A stretch of 64,000 nucleotides of DNA from Neobacillus sp. WH10 (GTDB lineage Bacteria; Bacillota; Bacilli; Bacillales; Cytobacillaceae). Below the pieces are notes generated by a model that worked only from the letters and a program-made list of their open reading frames with translations, was not told the DNA's origin and made no database searches. The first letter of the stretch is position 1, and each line of letters starts with the position of its first letter. Position numbers and translations under genes: made by a program. Below, piece by piece: positions 62,323-64,000 of the stretch. Location of the stretch: assembly GCF_030123405.1 (NCBI RefSeq), contig NZ_CP126110.1, positions 1,116,001 through 1,180,000 on the forward strand, given 5' to 3'.

Positions 62323-62697
62323 GTGCCTAATATATTTCTTAAGAGAGTGTATGAACCTTATGAGGAAATGGATGGCTGTCGAATTTTGATAGACCGGCTG
62401 TGGCCGAGGGGGATTTCTAAAGAAGCAGCCAGACTTTCTTATTGGTTTAAAGAGATTGCGCCGAGCAATGAGCTGCGGAAATGGTTTTGTCATAAACCAG
62501 AGCTGTTTGAGGAATTTAAAGTCAAATATCTAGATGAAATTCGTACCGATGAACAAAAGCGGGAGTATATCAGGCAAATTTTTGAGATTGCATCAAGTGA
62601 AAGGGTAACACTTTTATATGGAGCAAAGGATCCGATCTATAACCATGCTCAAGTTTTAATGGATGAACTTACTGGATTAATGGAAGTGGATTTATAA
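62323..62697 (+). CDS. DUF488 family protein
   Basis: Protein of 124 residues with the DUF488 signature RILIDRLWPRGISKE and the later regions LSYWFKEIAPSNELRKWF and VTLLYGAKDP. Starts with GTG, with AGGTGA 6 nt upstream. Small soluble protein of unknown biochemical role. Ends at a bidirectional terminator. Confidence 0.9.
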   Translation: MPNIFLKRVYEPYEEMDGCRILIDRLWPRGISKEAARLSYWFKEIAPSNELRKWFCHKPELFEEFKVKYLDEIRTDEQKREYIRQIFEIASSERVTLLYGAKDPIYNHAQVLMDELTGLMEVDL

Positions 62698-62698
62698 A

Positions 62699-62731
62699 AA
62701 AGCAGTTGGGATCAAACGTCCCAACTGCTTT
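62699..62731. terminator. Bidirectional terminator between convergent genes
   Basis: AAAGCAGTTGGGA pairs perfectly with TCCCAACTGCTTT around a 7-nt loop. The minus-strand stop at 62730 overlaps its right edge. Confidence 0.9.
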
Positions 62732-63551
62732 AGTTCTTTCGGAAACGTCCCATCACTTCCAGAGTTTGCGTAATGTTTACAAACGCCTTTGGATCCACTG
62801 TTCTAATGGTATGCTTCGTTTCGTTAAGTTCAAATTTGGTGATCACGGTAGTTAACACCTTTTTTGGTTTATGGGTGTATGCTCCTTCTGCATCTGTTAT
62901 CGTGACTCCCCTAACATGAAGATGAATTAGCGCCTCACTAAGCTCTTCATATTTATCTGTTACAATCGTTAAAGTTAATTTATTCTGAGTGGTATACACC
63001 ATATCCACAGCGCGGCCGGCAACATAAATGGCGATGATCGTATAGAGTGTAATATTCCATCCAAAAATCAGTCCGGAAATACCCACCACTAAAAGATTCA
63101 TACACGTATTTAAAAAACCAACCTGCATGTTCTTTTTTTTCGATAGGGATAGACTGATAATATCGGTTCCGCCAGTCGATCCTCCTAGCCGAATAATAAT
63201 CCCAACGGCAATCCCGTAGAGTGCGCCCCCCATGATCGATGAAAGAAGAATATCAGGACTAATTGCATGAATAGGAATAAATTTCATACTAAACGATAAA
63301 ACAATAACAGCAAAACCAGTCAGAAAAATAAATCTTTTTCCTAAGTATTTCATTCCAAATAAAAATAATGGAATATTAATCGCTAAAATAATCCACCCAG
63401 TATTGATATGGATAAAATGATGTATAAAAAAGGCGATGCCTGTTACACCACCTGACGTTAGTTGATGTGGAATAAGAAAAGTATTAAATGCAAATCCAAA
63501 AAGGATGGAGCAAAGTCCAATGATGATCATTTGAAAAAGTAATCGAAACAA
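62730..63551 (-). CDS. YitT family membrane protein
   Basis: Membrane protein of 273 residues: five or six hydrophobic segments with family patterns GFAFNTFLIPHQLTSGGVTG and RLGGSTGGTDIISL, then a cytoplasmic DUF2179 domain (KLTLTIVTDKYEELSEALI). AGAGGTG upstream fits a TTG start at 63551; a GTG at 63560 is part of that ribosome site. Transport role is suspected for the family but the substrate is not known. Confidence 0.88.
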   Translation of the reverse strand: MFRLLFQMIIIGLCSILFGFAFNTFLIPHQLTSGGVTGIAFFIHHFIHINTGWIILAINIPLFLFGMKYLGKRFIFLTGFAVIVLSFSMKFIPIHAISPDILLSSIMGGALYGIAVGIIIRLGGSTGGTDIISLSLSKKKNMQVGFLNTCMNLLVVGISGLIFGWNITLYTIIAIYVAGRAVDMVYTTQNKLTLTIVTDKYEELSEALIHLHVRGVTITDAEGAYTHKPKKVLTTVITKFELNETKHTIRTVDPKAFVNITQTLEVMGRFRKN

Positions 63552-63683
63552 GCAAAACACCTCTATACAATTTTGTGCCTTTTACATTAAACACCTCTTT
63601 TTATTGTGAGTCAATTGTAAATGTTTAATGTCACAAAATTGTTTAAAAAATCTTTACTCTCGTTTTTTAATGATAAAACAAAA

Positions 63684-63706
63684 AAACGCCTTCTTATCAG
63701 GCGTTT
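63684..63706 (-). terminator. Terminator of the hemolysin III family gene
   Basis: AAACGCC (63684-63690) pairs with GGCGTTT (63700-63706), with a poly-A tract on the left giving a T-run on the minus strand. Overlaps the stop codon. Confidence 0.8.
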
Positions 63707-64000
63707 AAATGACGTACAGGTACACAGTAAAAAAGTGTGCTAAGCTTCCAAGCATAATAAAAATATGAAAAATCTCGTGGAAGCCTAAATACTTCGTTTC
63801 TAAAAACTTTGGCTTTGCCCCGTAGATGACCCCGCCGATAGTATAGAAGATTCCACCAAGGATCAGTAAAAACAAACCAACTGGGTTTAAGCTTCCTGTT
63901 AACGGTGAAAAAACAAACACAATCATCCAGCCCATAGCGATATATAAGGCGGTAGAAATCCAGCGCGGGCAGTTAAACCACACCATTTTAAAAACAACTC
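63705..64000 (-). CDS. Hemolysin III / AdipoR-type family protein (partial)
   Basis: C-terminal 98 or so residues of a multi-span membrane protein cut by the window end. Three hydrophobic segments and the conserved C-terminal histidine pattern LGFHEIFHIFIMLGSLAHFF identify the hemolysin III / progestin-adiponectin receptor family, where the His residues bind metal. The apparent Met at 63986 is probably internal. Despite the family name, cytolytic activity is not implied. Confidence 0.82.
   Translation of the reverse strand, partial: VVFKMVWFNCPRWISTALYIAMGWMIVFVFSPLTGSLNPVGLFLLILGGIFYTIGGVIYGAKPKFLETKYLGFHEIFHIFIMLGSLAHFFTVYLYVI

Noticed and set aside
1..64000. CRISPR arrays, rRNA or tRNA genes, intact insertion sequences
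   Set aside because: No regularly spaced repeats, cloverleaf-forming segments, rRNA-like sequence or transposase frames were seen on either strand.

Overview
The window looks like chromosomal DNA of a low-G+C, Gram-positive, spore-former-type Bacillaceae, most like the Bacillus/Neobacillus group. Evidence: strong AGGAGG-type ribosome sites, several TTG or GTG starts chosen by those sites, dense intrinsic terminators, a CcpA-type cre site, and Bacillus-type families (BsuPI protease inhibitor, YitT, YnfA, DinB, Vpr-like subtilases). No rRNA, tRNA, CRISPR array or intact transposase was seen.

Layout. 1-6544: alpha-glucoside module with three LacI-type operators, a lipoprotein sugar-binding protein, two permeases, a LacI regulator and a GH13 alpha-glucosidase. 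6685-19000: mostly single genes (DoxX, PAS-GGDEF-EAL, MATE, a spore-type small protein, DUF4097, YnfA, rhodanese, BASS symporter, NCS2 permease, SRPBCC, M19 dipeptidase, DinB), several separated by dispersed repeats. 19271-21746: NarL-type sensor kinase and response regulator behind a terminator-like leader. 21747-35491: an extracellular-protease island with a BsuPI-type inhibitor, three very large secreted subtilases (one Actinobacteria-like, one Vpr-like, one with cohesin-like and dockerin domains), and remnants of lost paralogues. The first 5.5 kb of it is flanked by two copies of the 3' end of the response regulator gene.

36141-54546: aromatic-acid catabolism. An AAHS-type transporter and a PucR-type regulator precede a long same-strand cluster: hydroxyacyl-CoA dehydrogenase, enoyl-CoA hydratase, thiolase, CoA ligase, 4HBT thioesterase, acyl-CoA dehydrogenase, FAD monooxygenase, an unknown protein, FAH hydrolase, DinB isomerase, gentisate 1,2-dioxygenase, amidase and a second MFS transporter. 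Together these could activate an aryl-propanoid or aryl acid as a CoA thioester, shorten its side chain, hydroxylate the ring to gentisyl-CoA, release gentisate and cleave it to pyruvate and fumarate. This is the most interesting system in the window.

55122-61861: an ABC importer with an embedded cytoplasmic alkaline-phosphatase-superfamily enzyme, a DeoR regulator and a HAD phosphatase, probably an organophosphate or phosphonate uptake-and-hydrolysis unit. 62070-64000: small HTH protein, DUF488, YitT and the C-terminal part of a hemolysin III family protein cut by the window edge.
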